Source: Rhodomicrobium vannielii ATCC 17100 (GTDB lineage: Bacteria; Pseudomonadota; Alphaproteobacteria; Rhizobiales; Rhodomicrobiaceae). Taken from it: a stretch of 64,000 nt of DNA. This document shows, in pieces, positions 19,070-29,121 of the stretch. The stretch is taken from NCBI RefSeq assembly GCF_000166055.1, contig NC_014664.1, forward strand, positions 2,300,001 to 2,364,000. The letters are read 5' to 3'. The notes beneath the pieces were generated by a model. That model was not told the DNA's origin, did not search any database, and worked only from the letters and a program-made list of their open reading frames with translations. Position 1 is the stretch's first letter. Every line of letters starts with the position of its first letter. The position numbers and the translations under genes were made by a program.

Positions 19070-20323
19070 TTAAAGGTCGCCAGACAAATGCCGCTTCGAC
19101 GAGACTCTCTCGCTTAAGCTTGGAACAAGGCCGTAACGCTCGACGAGCGCCCAGACATGCTCCGGTACCATGTTGTGAATGCGTTTCGGGAGTTTCGCGC
19201 GAAGATGAAGCACGGTTTCGACCGCTTTCATCTCGACACGGGCGCGTGCGAATTCGAGTCCGCGCGGCCCAACCTTGGGCATGAGCCAGCCGGCAATCGG
19301 ACGCGCCCAGTTCGGCATGCTGCGCATCGGCAGCCCGCCCGCCGCAAGTTCGGTATTCTTGAGAAAGCCCTTCACTGGGCCGTCACGCTTCCCGGCCGTG
19401 CCCGGCTCAGAGAGCGAAACCTCGTCACCGAGAAGCCGCAGCAATTCCTCGCCCGTCTCGTTGCGCACGATCAGCCATTGCTGGCCTTGCCCGGCCATGT
19501 ATCCGACCGTGATGTCGGAAAGCGAATTTGTGTAATCGACGCAGGTGCGGCAGGTCAGCGGAAAGAAATCGGCGGGCAACTTCGAAATGGGCAGCAAGAG
19601 AAACGGTATTTCTTTCACCTTGCCGTTTTCAAAGCGCAGTTCGACATGGTAATCCGCGCGGAATTCCAGATAGGTAATTGTTTCCGGTTTATCCGACAGC
19701 AGATTCAGGAATTTGTGAAAGTTCTCGGTCGTGGTGTTGTCCGAACACGGCGTGCCGATGGCATAGACGCGCTCGAAGCCGAGCTCCTGCTCGATCCCGC
19801 GCAGCGCAAAGATCTGGCATGGCACGCCGATGACCGCGATGCGCTTGTGGCCCGCCTCGCGCGCCGGTTCGAGCAGCGCTAGCAGCGGCGCGTATCCCAT
19901 GCGCATGCCGCGCGCCTTGGCCATGTCGGCGGCGCGGGTGATGAGCGCGGGCTTCGGCCGCCAGCGGTCGGCGTCATCCGCGACCATGGTCAGCACCGCG
20001 TCGACCGCGCCGGTTTCGAGCAGGCGCTCGCCGATGCGCGTGGTTATGCCGGTCCACTGCGCACCTTCGCGCGGGCGCTTCATCGCGGCACGGGCCATTC
20101 GCTTGTACGGGCCGAAAAACCGCTCGTCCTCGCGCTGCGGATTGCGGGTGCGGCCATGCACACGCGCTTCCATTTTCGGGTAATCGGGCTTGATGAATTG
20201 GCAGGCGCGCCCGCAGCGACGCGGATCTGAGGAGCGCGACACGCCGCAATCGGTGCAGAGATCGCGCGGCAAGGCTTCGGCCACTTGGGGCGACCAGACG
20301 GTTGGCGTTTCGGCCTCTATCAT
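19070..20323 (-). CDS. bciB: Ferredoxin-dependent 3,8-divinyl (proto)chlorophyllide 8-vinyl reductase
   Basis: BciB reduces the 8-vinyl group of divinyl chlorophyllides during (bacterio)chlorophyll synthesis, using reduced ferredoxin, FAD and two [4Fe-4S] clusters. The 417-residue protein belongs to the F420-hydrogenase beta-subunit family. Cysteines lie in LCTDCGVSRSSDPRRCGRAC (about 22-41), in VIGVPCQIFALRGIE, in IGTPCSDNTTTENFHKFL, and in LTCRTCVDYTNSLSDITVGY, which are the BciB hallmarks. The ATG is at 20323. The sequence shows the host makes bacteriochlorophyll, although no other bch gene is in the window. The neighbouring PpaA-like regulator makes light or oxygen regulation plausible. 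Confidence 0.9.
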   Translation of the reverse strand: MIEAETPTVWSPQVAEALPRDLCTDCGVSRSSDPRRCGRACQFIKPDYPKMEARVHGRTRNPQREDERFFGPYKRMARAAMKRPREGAQWTGITTRIGERLLETGAVDAVLTMVADDADRWRPKPALITRAADMAKARGMRMGYAPLLALLEPAREAGHKRIAVIGVPCQIFALRGIEQELGFERVYAIGTPCSDNTTTENFHKFLNLLSDKPETITYLEFRADYHVELRFENGKVKEIPFLLLPISKLPADFFPLTCRTCVDYTNSLSDITVGYMAGQGQQWLIVRNETGEELLRLLGDEVSLSEPGTAGKRDGPVKGFLKNTELAAGGLPMRSMPNWARPIAGWLMPKVGPRGLEFARARVEMKAVETVLHLRAKLPKRIHNMVPEHVWALVERYGLVPSLSERVSSKRHLSGDL

Positions 20324-20467
20324 CGATCAAGCCTGCTTATGCTGTGAGGGCGTCACGAATAGTCGCCCTGCCTTGAGATGTCGAGGGAAATCACGCCGCA
20401 TGGCTTAACGCCGCGCGGCACCGGACCTTGCATAAACCCCAAGCGTGGCGGGCCGTGGGCAAATTGA

Positions 20468-21217
20468 CTAGCGGCGCTGCGGACGCTGCGCCCGCTTCAA
20501 CCGCTGGCGCTTGAACAGCAGCTGCGAGAACGTCGCCTCACCGAGAGCAGCCGCCAGTTCGCGGTATGCAAAATACGGGACCAGCACGAGGAACATCAGC
20601 ACGACCGTAGCCAAAACCTCGGGCATTGTACCCCCGGCGAAGCCCTTCAGGACATCCCGCACCGACTGCCCATTCAGATGGCCGACGATCACCTCTTCGG
20701 CGACGGTCAGCACCAGCAAAAGCGTGGTGAATAGCAAGGCCTTCACCAGGACATCCGCAAAGAGGACGCCTGTCGATTTCACCCGATTGCCGATGTTGAG
20801 GCGCTCCAGAACCAGGACGAATTTCCCAAGTATCAAGGCTTTCGCGAGCGCCAAACCGAAGCGCTGGTACTCGATTCCCTCGCTGCCAAGAACGGCGGCC
20901 TTGAAGAAAATCAGCGCTCCGAAACAGACGGCGAGGTACGTGGAAACCGCGAGGTACTGGATCAGCTCATCGCGCGCCCGATGGACGAGCACCGCCCGCT
21001 TGCTCTTCGGGCCGACATCGCGTTGCGGCGCGGCGGCCAATTCCTCGGCGAAAAAGGCGGTCGACGTTGGAGTGTTCCCGTTGGCCCTGCCGTTTAAGCC
21101 ATCCGTCCAGATCAGATAAGGCTGATCCTTGCCGCGTTCGATGCGCCGGATGATCTCCTCGCTTGTCGTCGGGCCGACGCACGCGCCGTTTTCCGCATAA
21201 TACCACTTCGCTTCCAT
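20468..21217 (-). CDS. GYF_2-domain membrane protein of unknown function
   Basis: The 249-residue protein starts with a GYF_2-type module (MEAKWYYAENGACVGPTTSE, then EIIRRIERG and a LIWTDG motif, about residues 1-45), often found in front of bacterial membrane domains. A spacer leads to four hydrophobic segments (about 90-112, 122-145, 160-182 and 205-228) and a basic C-terminus ending KRQRLKRAQRPQRR. I start it at the ATG at 21217 because the longer frame would run towards the RNase P RNA gene. It is a probable inner-membrane protein; no enzymatic motif is visible. It lies between bciB and rnpB on the same strand. Confidence 0.7.
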   Translation of the reverse strand: MEAKWYYAENGACVGPTTSEEIIRRIERGKDQPYLIWTDGLNGRANGNTPTSTAFFAEELAAAPQRDVGPKSKRAVLVHRARDELIQYLAVSTYLAVCFGALIFFKAAVLGSEGIEYQRFGLALAKALILGKFVLVLERLNIGNRVKSTGVLFADVLVKALLFTTLLLVLTVAEEVIVGHLNGQSVRDVLKGFAGGTMPEVLATVVLMFLVLVPYFAYRELAAALGEATFSQLLFKRQRLKRAQRPQRR

Positions 21218-21412
21218 GCGGTTCGCCCCGGACCCTTGGCTGCTCACTAATATCCTGCGCGCAAGTTCGCCGCGAGAACGCCAGCGCAACCAGAAGATCG
21301 CACCGACATGTTCCGGAATCGTATCGATGAAATCGAGGAATGGAGCGAAACCGGCGTCAAAATCGCAGCCGATTGCGTGGGGTCGGCAAACGATTTCGCG
21401 CTCTCGGAAAAA

Positions 21413-21890
<478 letters not shown>

Positions 21891-22098
21891 ACGTATTGGG
21901 GCGAATGGCTGCGGCGTCAAGGGCGATGACGGCAGCGCCTGTCGTCACGGCAACCGCGAGGCATGCAATTCTCAACGGCGCCACGCTCGATTGTGTAAAA
22001 TGCTGTTAACAAGCCATAATTGCATCTTGTATGCCAAACGCCGTGTCTCTAGAAGGGCAGAATATCCGATAACCTTGTTTTCTAGGCATGGGGCGGGC

Positions 22099-23883
22099 AT
22101 GGACGGAACAGTTGGCGAAATCTTTCACCTGATCCTGATCAAGCCCTCGCACTATGACGACGACGGCTACCCAATTCAGTGGCTGCGTTCCGCCATCCCG
22201 TCGAATACGCTCGCCTGCCTCAACGGCATCGCGGAAGACTGCAAGGCGCGTGCGGTGCTGGGCGAAGATGTCGAGCTTTCCATCGCGACCTACGACGAGA
22301 CGAACCTGCGCGTGCGCCCCGATGCGATCGTCAGCTCGATAAAGCCCGGCGAGAGGGCTCTTGTCGCCATCGTCGGCGTACAGACGAACCAGTTCCCCCG
22401 CGCGGTCGATCTCGCGATGACATTCCGCAAGGCGGGCCTGCCCGTCGCCATCGGCGGGTTTCACGTGTCCGGATGTGTCGCCATGCTGCCGGACCTGCCG
22501 TCCGACATCCGCGCGGCCCAACAGCAGGGCATCAGCCTCTTCGCGGGCGAGGCGGAGGATGGGCGCTTCGACATCGTGCTTCGCGACGCCTATCAAGGCA
22601 CGCTGCAACCGCTGTACAATTTCATGTCCGACCTGCCGGACATGACGCATCAGCCGCATCCCATGCTGCCGCGCGAGCATGTGCGGCGGACGCTCGGCGT
22701 CACCTCAAGCTTCGACCTCGGGCGCGGCTGCCCGTATCAATGCTCCTTCTGTACGATCATCAACGTGCAGGGCCGGAAAAGCCGCTTCCGCTCGCCGGAC
22801 GACCTCGAAGCCATCATCCGCCAGAACCACGCCCAGGGCATCCATCGCTTTTTCATCACCGACGACAATTTTGCGCGCAATCGCAACTGGGAAGCCCTGT
22901 TCGACCGCGTCATCGCGCTTCGGGAGCGCGAGCGCATCAAGGTGAAGTTCACGATCCAGGTCGACACGCTTTGCCATCAGATCCCCGGCTTCGTGGAAAA
23001 GGCCAGCAAGGCGGGCGTGTCACGCGTCTTCATTGGCCTCGAAAACATCAACCCGGACAGTCTGCTCGGCGCGAAGAAGCGACAGAACAAGATCACCGAT
23101 TACCGCGCCATGCTTCAGGCGTGGAAGAAACGCGGCGTCGTCACCTATGCGGGCTACATCATCGGCTTTCCGAACGACACGCCCGAAACGGTTGCCCGCG
23201 ATATCGAAATCATCAAGCGCGAGCTGCCCGTCGATGTGCTCGAATTCTTCATGCTGACGCCGCTCCCCGGCTCGGAAGACCATCAGACGCTCTATCGGAA
23301 CGGCGTCTGGATGGACCCGGACATGAACAAGTACGACATCAATCACGCAGTGACGCATCATCCGCGCATGACGTTGGCGCAGTGGGAAGAAACCTACCGA
23401 GCCGCGTGGCACTCCTTCTACTCGCCAGAGCACATGAAGACCGTGATGCGCCGGGCCGTAGCTTGCGGGATGAAGCCGGGCAAGGTCATGATCATGATGT
23501 ACTGGTTCTTCTTCTCGATCCAATATGAGGGCGTGCATCCGCTCGAAAGCGGTTATCTCCGCCTGAAATACCGCCGCGACCGCCGCCCCAGCCTACCGCG
23601 CGAAAGCTGGTTGAGCTTCTATCCGCGCTATTTCTTTGAAACCGTTCGCAAGCATGTGCTGATGGGCTACTGGATCGCACGCATGGACTTCTGGCGGCAG
23701 CAGATCATGCGCGACCCGAACCGGAAGACCTATTTCGACCTTGCGCTTCAGGCCGATGTGCCGGACGAACTCGACAGCCTCGAAATGTTCCAGACGACGC
23801 GCGGAGGGACGGAGGCCGTTACCAAGCGGCGCGGCGAGGACGCGGCGCGTGAAGCGATCAAGGCGCGCGCAGCCGCCGAGTAA
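22099..23883 (+). CDS. Radical SAM protein with N-terminal cobalamin-binding-like domain
   Basis: The 594-residue protein has the layout of B12-binding radical SAM enzymes: a Rossmann-like N-terminal part (about 10-150, with ALVAIVGVQTNQFPRAVDLA and VAIGGFHVSG) but no D-x-H-x-x-G, so cobalamin may be bound base-off or not at all. The radical SAM core follows, with GRGCPYQCSFCTI (cysteines 211, 215, 218) holding the [4Fe-4S] cluster, FFITDDNFARN and the GLEN motif. The C-terminal ~200 residues are basic and aromatic-rich. The ATG at 22099 has GGGGCGGGC in front. It stands alone between rnpB (divergent) and a MarC gene. The substrate is unknown; I see no reason to call it BchE or a hopanoid methylase. 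Confidence 0.8.
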   Translation: MDGTVGEIFHLILIKPSHYDDDGYPIQWLRSAIPSNTLACLNGIAEDCKARAVLGEDVELSIATYDETNLRVRPDAIVSSIKPGERALVAIVGVQTNQFPRAVDLAMTFRKAGLPVAIGGFHVSGCVAMLPDLPSDIRAAQQQGISLFAGEAEDGRFDIVLRDAYQGTLQPLYNFMSDLPDMTHQPHPMLPREHVRRTLGVTSSFDLGRGCPYQCSFCTIINVQGRKSRFRSPDDLEAIIRQNHAQGIHRFFITDDNFARNRNWEALFDRVIALRERERIKVKFTIQVDTLCHQIPGFVEKASKAGVSRVFIGLENINPDSLLGAKKRQNKITDYRAMLQAWKKRGVVTYAGYIIGFPNDTPETVARDIEIIKRELPVDVLEFFMLTPLPGSEDHQTLYRNGVWMDPDMNKYDINHAVTHHPRMTLAQWEETYRAAWHSFYSPEHMKTVMRRAVACGMKPGKVMIMMYWFFFSIQYEGVHPLESGYLRLKYRRDRRPSLPRESWLSFYPRYFFETVRKHVLMGYWIARMDFWRQQIMRDPNRKTYFDLALQADVPDELDSLEMFQTTRGGTEAVTKRRGEDAAREAIKARAAAE

Positions 23884-24075
23884 CCTGGCGGGCGCCGCCA
23901 CAGCTGTTGGATTTTGCCGCCCAGCGGCGAGGATGGCGGTTAGTTGCGTCGTTCATCAGGCCGCCAGGCGCGCCACGCAACAAGGCGCGCGCCCGTTTGC
24001 CTCGTGCGCGTACCTCGCCACAATCAAGTGCGGCTCGTTGACGCTTCCCCAAGCCTTGCCTGCTACCACGAGCGA

Positions 24076-24720
24076 ATGTTCGAGGTCGCTCTGTCCGCTT
24101 TTGCGATGTTCTTCGCCACGATCGGCCCGGTCGAGGCTGCTGTGCTGTTCGCCTCCTTCTGCCCGAGATGCGACCGTGCGGAGCGGCTTGCCGTCTCGCT
24201 GAAAGCCATCGGCATCGCCACCGGCATCATTCTGTTCTTCGCGCTGTTCGGCTCGGAAATCCTTGAGGCGCTCGGCGTCACCATGCCCGCCCTGCAAACG
24301 GCGGGGGGCATCATCCTCGGCCTGATCGCGCTCGACATGATCTTCGAGACGACCATCGCGGGCAGCACCATCACCATGCCTGAGAGCGACGAAGCCCGGA
24401 TCAAAAGCTCGGGCGAGATCGCCGTGTTTCCCCTCGCGACGCCGATCCTCGCGGGGCCGGGCGCGATGTCCGGCGCGATGGTGCTTATGGCGAATGCGAG
24501 CGGGCAGCCATGGCATCAGGTGGCCATCGTCGGCGCGCTGTTTGCGGTTATGACGATCACGTTCATCCTGATGCTCGCGGCGCAGGAAATACGCGAATGG
24601 ATCGGCCTGACGGCGCAGAAAGTCGTGACTCGCCTGCTCGGCATTCTGCTCGCCGCGATCGCGGTGCAGTCCATCTTCAACGGTATTTCCGGGGCGGGTC
24701 TCTTCCTGCGGAAGCTCTGA
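24076..24720 (+). CDS. MarC-family integral membrane protein
   Basis: The 214-residue protein starts MFEVALSAFAMFFATIGPVE and has six hydrophobic segments. The family signatures are IGPVEAAVLFASF near the N-terminus, LQTAGGIILGLIALDMIF in the third segment, and FPLATPILAGPGAMSGAMVL after the central loop, typical of MarC/YchE/YhgN proteins (inner membrane, function unresolved). The open frame begins farther upstream, at 23944, but only the part from 24076 matches the family. It faces the following Sel1-like gene. Confidence 0.88.
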   Translation: MFEVALSAFAMFFATIGPVEAAVLFASFCPRCDRAERLAVSLKAIGIATGIILFFALFGSEILEALGVTMPALQTAGGIILGLIALDMIFETTIAGSTITMPESDEARIKSSGEIAVFPLATPILAGPGAMSGAMVLMANASGQPWHQVAIVGALFAVMTITFILMLAAQEIREWIGLTAQKVVTRLLGILLAAIAVQSIFNGISGAGLFLRKL

Positions 24721-24739
24721 TGGCGCGCACGGTGGCGCT

Positions 24740-24761
24740 ACGCCGCTTCACGGAACGGCGT
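24740..24761. terminator. Hairpin between convergent genes
   Basis: ACGCCG-C-TTC-ACG-GAA-CGGCGT is an inverted repeat with one bulged base, between the MarC stop (24720) and the end of the facing gene (24778). There is no T-run on either side, so it is at best a weak or factor-assisted terminator. Confidence 0.35.
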
Positions 24762-24777
24762 GCAAGGAAGCGCGCGC

Positions 24778-25662
24778 TTAGACCGCGTGAGAATGCCGCG
24801 CCATGCTCGACTGGTTCGTCCGGTCAAGCTCCTTGAGGCGCTGATAGGCGTTGACGCTGCCGAGATCGGCCGCCTTCCGATACCATTCGCGCGCGCGCTC
24901 GACATCGGCCGCGAGGCCCCATTCCGGGCGATGCCTGACGTTCGCCGGATCGTAGGTTTCCGCAAGCGCGAGCGCGCCGCGCACGCTCCCGTATCGGGCC
25001 AGCACTTCCAGAACCGCGCGCCCGGCCGCGCCGTCGCCCTGCGCGAGTTGGCTCAGCCCGCGCTCCATGAGGACATCCTCGGTGCCCTGATTCAATTCCG
25101 GTGCGGCTTCGACATCCGACACTTCAACGCTCGCCTGAATTGCCGCGGGCTCTGCAACGGCGATTTCTGGACGCACTTCGAAGTTGAATGCCCTCTCCAC
25201 ACGCGGCATCTGCGGCAGCGCGATCTCACCGGCTTTGAAATAGCCGACGAGCACATAGCCGGACACGACCACCACAGCGCTGGAGATGGAAACCGCCGCG
25301 ACATTTCTCCATGCACGGCTCCGTTTCGCCCTGCGCGACTCCGCCTGCGGTGGCTTTACGGCGATGGGCCGTGTCATGGGCGTCGTGCGAACGAGCGCGC
25401 CGCTGCCGCTGTGGGGGGCAGCCTCAGCCTGTTGGGCCTGCGTGTGTTGGACGTAGGCCGTCGGAATCGACGCTGACAGTGCAGCGAGCTCACGCTCCAA
25501 AGCCGCGCGGCTTTCCTCGAACGACCGATAGGATTGAACCGCCGGTCGCGACAGCGATGAAGACAGATGTGGCTCCGGTTGACGCAACGGCGCGGCGGGA
25601 TCGAGATCCACCGCGAGATTGGTCGCCGCTCTTTCGAGGATATTACGCCACGAGTCGCCCAT
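24778..25662 (-). CDS. Sel1-repeat-like protein with one membrane segment
   Basis: The 294-residue product has a disordered N-terminal half (cytoplasmic, Arg/Ala/Pro-rich), one membrane anchor (VAAVSISSAVVVVSGYVLVG, about 122-141) and a C-terminal periplasmic part with Sel1/TPR-like helices: EDVLMERGLSQLAQGDGAAG and ADVERAREWYRKAADLGSVN, the latter a clear Sel1 repeat. Similar proteins in rhizobia scaffold envelope complexes, but no specific function can be assigned. I chose the ATG at 25662 over a TTG at 25677. Confidence 0.65.
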   Translation of the reverse strand: MGDSWRNILERAATNLAVDLDPAAPLRQPEPHLSSSLSRPAVQSYRSFEESRAALERELAALSASIPTAYVQHTQAQQAEAAPHSGSGALVRTTPMTRPIAVKPPQAESRRAKRSRAWRNVAAVSISSAVVVVSGYVLVGYFKAGEIALPQMPRVERAFNFEVRPEIAVAEPAAIQASVEVSDVEAAPELNQGTEDVLMERGLSQLAQGDGAAGRAVLEVLARYGSVRGALALAETYDPANVRHRPEWGLAADVERAREWYRKAADLGSVNAYQRLKELDRTNQSSMARHSHAV

Positions 25663-25810
25663 GATAAAACGCCCCAACTCAACTTGCCCAGCCTCTCAAT
25701 TAATGAAGCAATATGGCCACGCTGAGGTTGGAATCGGTCGTTTGTATGCGATTTTAGTCGGATTGGGTCCAATTTGCCTCAGTTGAGGCAAAGGGCAGCG
25801 CCTCGGCGCG

Positions 25811-26242
25811 CTATCGCGTGGGGCCTGAATAGCCCGCGATCAGCCAATAGATCGTGCCCGCGACGCAGCCCGCCATCACCAGCGCAGCCGACACCGGCGA
25901 GGTGAGCGAGGACAGGTCTACGCGCCAGAATGCGCCCGCGAGCACCACCGAAAGCGCCCCCGTCGCGCCCGCATAGAACAGCAGCGACCGCGACCGCAGC
26001 ACTTCGCCGAGCAGCACGCCCGCGATGGCCGCTGCGAGCACCACCGCGCCGCCGCCCTGAAGCGCGAGGATCGCGTTCTCAAAACTTGCGTCGAAAATGA
26101 AGGTTTCGTCGGGTGCCGTGGCCTGAAGCCGCTCGACCTCTTTCACAAGCTTCACCGCATGCAGCGCGACGAGCGAAATCCAGCCGATGACGCCGGACAG
26201 CACAACGGCGAACAGCACGCGAAAGAAATGTCCAATGCTCAT
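25811..26242 (-). CDS. Small integral membrane protein, function unknown
   Basis: The 143-residue product has four hydrophobic segments (about 4-26, 50-72, 79-98 and 111-135) and almost no loops apart from a charged stretch after the first helix (HAVKLVKEVERLQATAPDET). I do not recognise the family; the arrangement is common in uncharacterised rhizobial proteins. The ATG at 26242 has GGGGA five bases upstream; an earlier ATG at 26302 would add 20 hydrophilic residues. It is co-directional with rlmN, 84 bp downstream of it. Confidence 0.6.
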   Translation of the reverse strand: MSIGHFFRVLFAVVLSGVIGWISLVALHAVKLVKEVERLQATAPDETFIFDASFENAILALQGGGAVVLAAAIAGVLLGEVLRSRSLLFYAGATGALSVVLAGAFWRVDLSSLTSPVSAALVMAGCVAGTIYWLIAGYSGPTR

Positions 26243-26326
26243 CGCCGTCCCCGTTTGTCTCATGCGCGCCTGAAGCGCCACGTCCCAATCGTTTGCATGC
26301 ATATCGCAAACCGGCGTTTGCCCGCG

Positions 26327-27532
26327 TCACACCGCCACGTCGATGGCCGCTTCGCCGCGCCGTGCGCTCGCCCTAAGCTTCTCGCTCGCCGATTTGAGCT
26401 GCCCGCATGCCGCCATGATGTCGCGACCGCGCGGCGTGCGGATCGGGCTCGCATACCCCGCGCGGTTCACCACATCGGCAAAGCGCTCGATCTGCGCCCA
26501 GTCCGAGCATTCGTAAGCCGTCCCCGGCCACGGATTGAACGGGATAAGGTTGATCTTTGACGGGATGCCCTTGAGCAGCCGCACCAGCTCTTTCGCCTCC
26601 GCCACGGAGTCGTTCACGCCCTTCAGCATCACATACTCGAACGTCATGCGCCGCGCGTTCGACAGCCCAGGATAGGCGCGGCAGGCGGCGAGCAATTCCT
26701 TCAGTGGATATTTGCGATTGATCGGCACGAGTTCGTCGCGCAGATCGTCGCGGACGGCGTGAAGCGAGATTGCCAGCATCACGCCCATTTCCTCGCCCGC
26801 GCGATGCATCATCGGCACCACGCCGGAGGTGGACAGCGTCAGGCGTCGCTTCGAGAATGACAGCGCGTCCGCGTCGGTCGCGAGCCCGACAGCCGCCTTC
26901 ACGTTTTCGAAATTGTAGAGCGGCTCGCCCATGCCCATGAGCACGATGTTCGTGATCTTGCGCTCCGACTCGGGGATGCCGTGCCGGTCGGCGGGGCCAT
27001 CGGCGTCCGGCCAATCGCCCACGCGGTCGCGCGCAACGAGGATCTGTCCGACGATCTCAGCCGCCGTGAGGTTGCGCACAAGCCGTTGCGTACCCGTGTG
27101 GCAGAAGGAGCAATTCAGCGTGCAGCCGACCTGGCTCGAAATGCACAGCGTGCCGCGATCCGGCTCGGGGATGTAGACCGTTTCGATTTCCGGCGGGCGC
27201 TCGGCCGGATGCGATGGCGCGAGGCGCAGCAGCCATTTGCGCGTGCCGTCTTCCGAAATCTGCTCGGCGGCGATTTCTGGCCGCGCCAGCGTGAAGCGCG
27301 CGTCGAGTTCGGCGCGGAGCGACTTCGCGATGTTGGTCAGCGCCATGAAATCCGTCGCGCCGCGCGCATAGGTCCAGTTCCAAAGCTGCGCGGCGCGCAT
27401 CTTCGCCTGGTTCGCGGGCACACCCGCCTCGGCGAGCGCGGCCATGAGTTCAGGGCGCGTCATACCGGCAAGCGAGGGCTTCAGCGCCGAGGCCGCGCCA
27501 TCGACGGGCGGATTTTCGAAAAGCGTTGTCAT
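26327..27532 (-). CDS. rlmN: 23S rRNA (A2503-C2) / tRNA (A37-C2) methyltransferase
   Basis: RlmN is a radical SAM enzyme that methylates C2 of adenosine in 23S rRNA and some tRNAs. The 401-residue protein has the N-terminal RNA-binding accessory domain, then [20 protein letters not shown] with the cluster cysteines in C-x3-C-x2-C, the segment [17 protein letters not shown], and the C-terminal catalytic cysteine in DIMAACGQL. The ATG at 27532 starts [12 protein letters not shown]; a GTG at 27565 is also open. The HTGTQ after the cluster separates it from Cfr-like proteins. Confidence 0.95.
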   Translation of the reverse strand: MTTLFENPPVDGAASALKPSLAGMTRPELMAALAEAGVPANQAKMRAAQLWNWTYARGATDFMALTNIAKSLRAELDARFTLARPEIAAEQISEDGTRKWLLRLAPSHPAERPPEIETVYIPEPDRGTLCISSQVGCTLNCSFCHTGTQRLVRNLTAAEIVGQILVARDRVGDWPDADGPADRHGIPESERKITNIVLMGMGEPLYNFENVKAAVGLATDADALSFSKRRLTLSTSGVVPMMHRAGEEMGVMLAISLHAVRDDLRDELVPINRKYPLKELLAACRAYPGLSNARRMTFEYVMLKGVNDSVAEAKELVRLLKGIPSKINLIPFNPWPGTAYECSDWAQIERFADVVNRAGYASPIRTPRGRDIMAACGQLKSASEKLRASARRGEAAIDVAV

Positions 27533-27613
27533 GAACGCAAAATAGAAGACGGGCGCGCGCTTCACAAGCGCCGCTCTTCCTCCGCAGCGCTTGTTAACTC
27601 GAACGGCGGCCGA

Positions 27614-28117
27614 TCAGCGCGTCAATTGCACCGAGGCGACGGGCACTTGCCGCCCCTTCGCGCTGTCGAATTGCGTGATCGAGACGATGTGGCTCCCCGT
27701 CGCCTTGAACGTCACGTGGAAATTGCCCCTGAAATTCGGGCTGTCGGCCTCGAAGACGAGCTGATTACCGTCGATGCTGCCGGTGACGGTGCCCGTGTTA
27801 TGCGCGACCTTTTCCTCGAACAGCCCTTCGACGCGATTGCCCGTGCAGGTCACGCGGCTCGCCGCCTCGATCTTCCACGCCGCTCCGGCGCAGGTGATGA
27901 TCTGGTTGATCTTGTCTCCGCCCGCCAGCGAGTAGGAGATGCGGCAGGCGATGCGCTCGGGCGAGCCGCCGATGGGCGTCACCGCGCCCTTGCCCTTCCA
28001 CGTGCCGTCGAGGCTTTTCATGAGTTCCAGCCCTTGGCTCGAACACAGGGCAAACGCCGGATTGGCCGCCGCGAGCGTAAGAGCGGCGGTGCAGGTTGCG
28101 ACAACGGCCTTGAACAT
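27614..28117 (-). CDS. Secreted protein of unknown function
   Basis: The 167-residue protein has a clear signal peptide (MFKAVVATCTAALTLAAANP then AFA, cleavage before LCSSQG). The mature part is predicted beta-rich, with repeated W-K-G/G-x-W-type turns and four cysteines (C-S-S-Q, IACRIS, IITCAG, VTCTG) that could form two periplasmic disulfides. It looks like a small lipocalin- or beta-barrel-like fold, but I do not recognise the family. AGAGGG six bases before the ATG fixes the start at 28117. It stands alone, 152 bp past thiD. Confidence 0.7.
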   Translation of the reverse strand: MFKAVVATCTAALTLAAANPAFALCSSQGLELMKSLDGTWKGKGAVTPIGGSPERIACRISYSLAGGDKINQIITCAGAAWKIEAASRVTCTGNRVEGLFEEKVAHNTGTVTGSIDGNQLVFEADSPNFRGNFHVTFKATGSHIVSITQFDSAKGRQVPVASVQLTR

Positions 28118-28269
28118 GAAAATCCCTCTTTCGCGGCAGCGAACATCTTTGCGGTTTCGACGCCGATTGCAGCAAAAGAATGATCCGCCGCTCACGTTTT
28201 CGAACCCGCTTGCCATCGAGTTAAGGCGCGGCGAAACCGGCGGCAATGGTGCATGTGCGCCCAGTTTTA

Positions 28270-29121
28270 TTAAATTTTCGGCATCTTCCAGAAATGCGCG
28301 ACCGGCCCCGCGCCGTCGCCGATGAGGAAGGCATCCGCAGCAAGCAGCGCGCCCTGCAGATAGGCTTTCGCGGCTTCGACGGCGGCGGCGAGCGGCAGTC
28401 CTTGCGCGAGATGCGCGGCGATCGCCGAGGAGAGCGTGCAACCCGTGCCATGCGTGTTGCGGGTCGGTACGCGGGGCGCGACGAAGCAGCGGATCTCGGC
28501 CCCGTCGAAAAGCACATCCGTGGCTGTCGCGCCGCCAGCGTGGCCGCCCTTGATAAGCACGGCGCGCGGACCGAGCGCGTGGAGGTGTCGCGCCTGCGCC
28601 TCAATTTCTTCGTCGGTGCGCGCGATGGAAACGTCGAGAAGCGCGGCCGCTTCGGCGAGGTTCGGCGTAATGAGGTCGGCGAGAGGGAAAAGCCGCTCGA
28701 TCAGCGCGCGCACCGCCGATGCTTCGAGAAGCCGCGCGCCGGACGTCGAGACCATAACGGGATCGACCACCACGGGCACGCCGCCCGCCCAGTGATGCAC
28801 CCGGTCCGCCGTTGCTTCGATCTGCTCCGCGCCGCCTAACATGCCGGTTTTCACCGCACGGACGTTCAAATCGGCGAACACCGCGTCGATCTGCGCTGCG
28901 ACGATGTCGCCCGGCACGAGATGGACGGCGGTCACGCCTTGGGTATTTTGCGCGGTGATGGCCGTGATCGCGGTCGCGCCGTAGACGCCAAGCGCCGCGA
29001 ATGTCTTGAGGTCGGCCTGGATACCAGCGCCACCCGATGAATCCGATCCGGCGATGGACAGGGCCGCCGGCGTCTTTGCCGTCGCAGCAGTGCCGTCAGC
29101 GGGCAGCGCCGCTGAACTCAT
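28270..29121 (-). CDS. thiD: Hydroxymethylpyrimidine / phosphomethylpyrimidine kinase
   Basis: ThiD phosphorylates the thiamine pyrimidine HMP twice, giving HMP diphosphate for ThiE. The 283-residue ribokinase-fold protein has [20 protein letters not shown] near the N-terminus, the segment [45 protein letters not shown] and the anion-hole motif [18 protein letters not shown]. Its first 20 residues are unconserved. The ATG overlaps the soxA stop in an ATGA, so thiD appears to be the last gene of a soxX-soxA-thiD unit; this is an odd partner for sulfur oxidation. Confidence 0.94.
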   Translation of the reverse strand: MSSAALPADGTAATAKTPAALSIAGSDSSGGAGIQADLKTFAALGVYGATAITAITAQNTQGVTAVHLVPGDIVAAQIDAVFADLNVRAVKTGMLGGAEQIEATADRVHHWAGGVPVVVDPVMVSTSGARLLEASAVRALIERLFPLADLITPNLAEAAALLDVSIARTDEEIEAQARHLHALGPRAVLIKGGHAGGATATDVLFDGAEIRCFVAPRVPTRNTHGTGCTLSSAIAAHLAQGLPLAAAVEAAKAYLQGALLAADAFLIGDGAGPVAHFWKMPKI

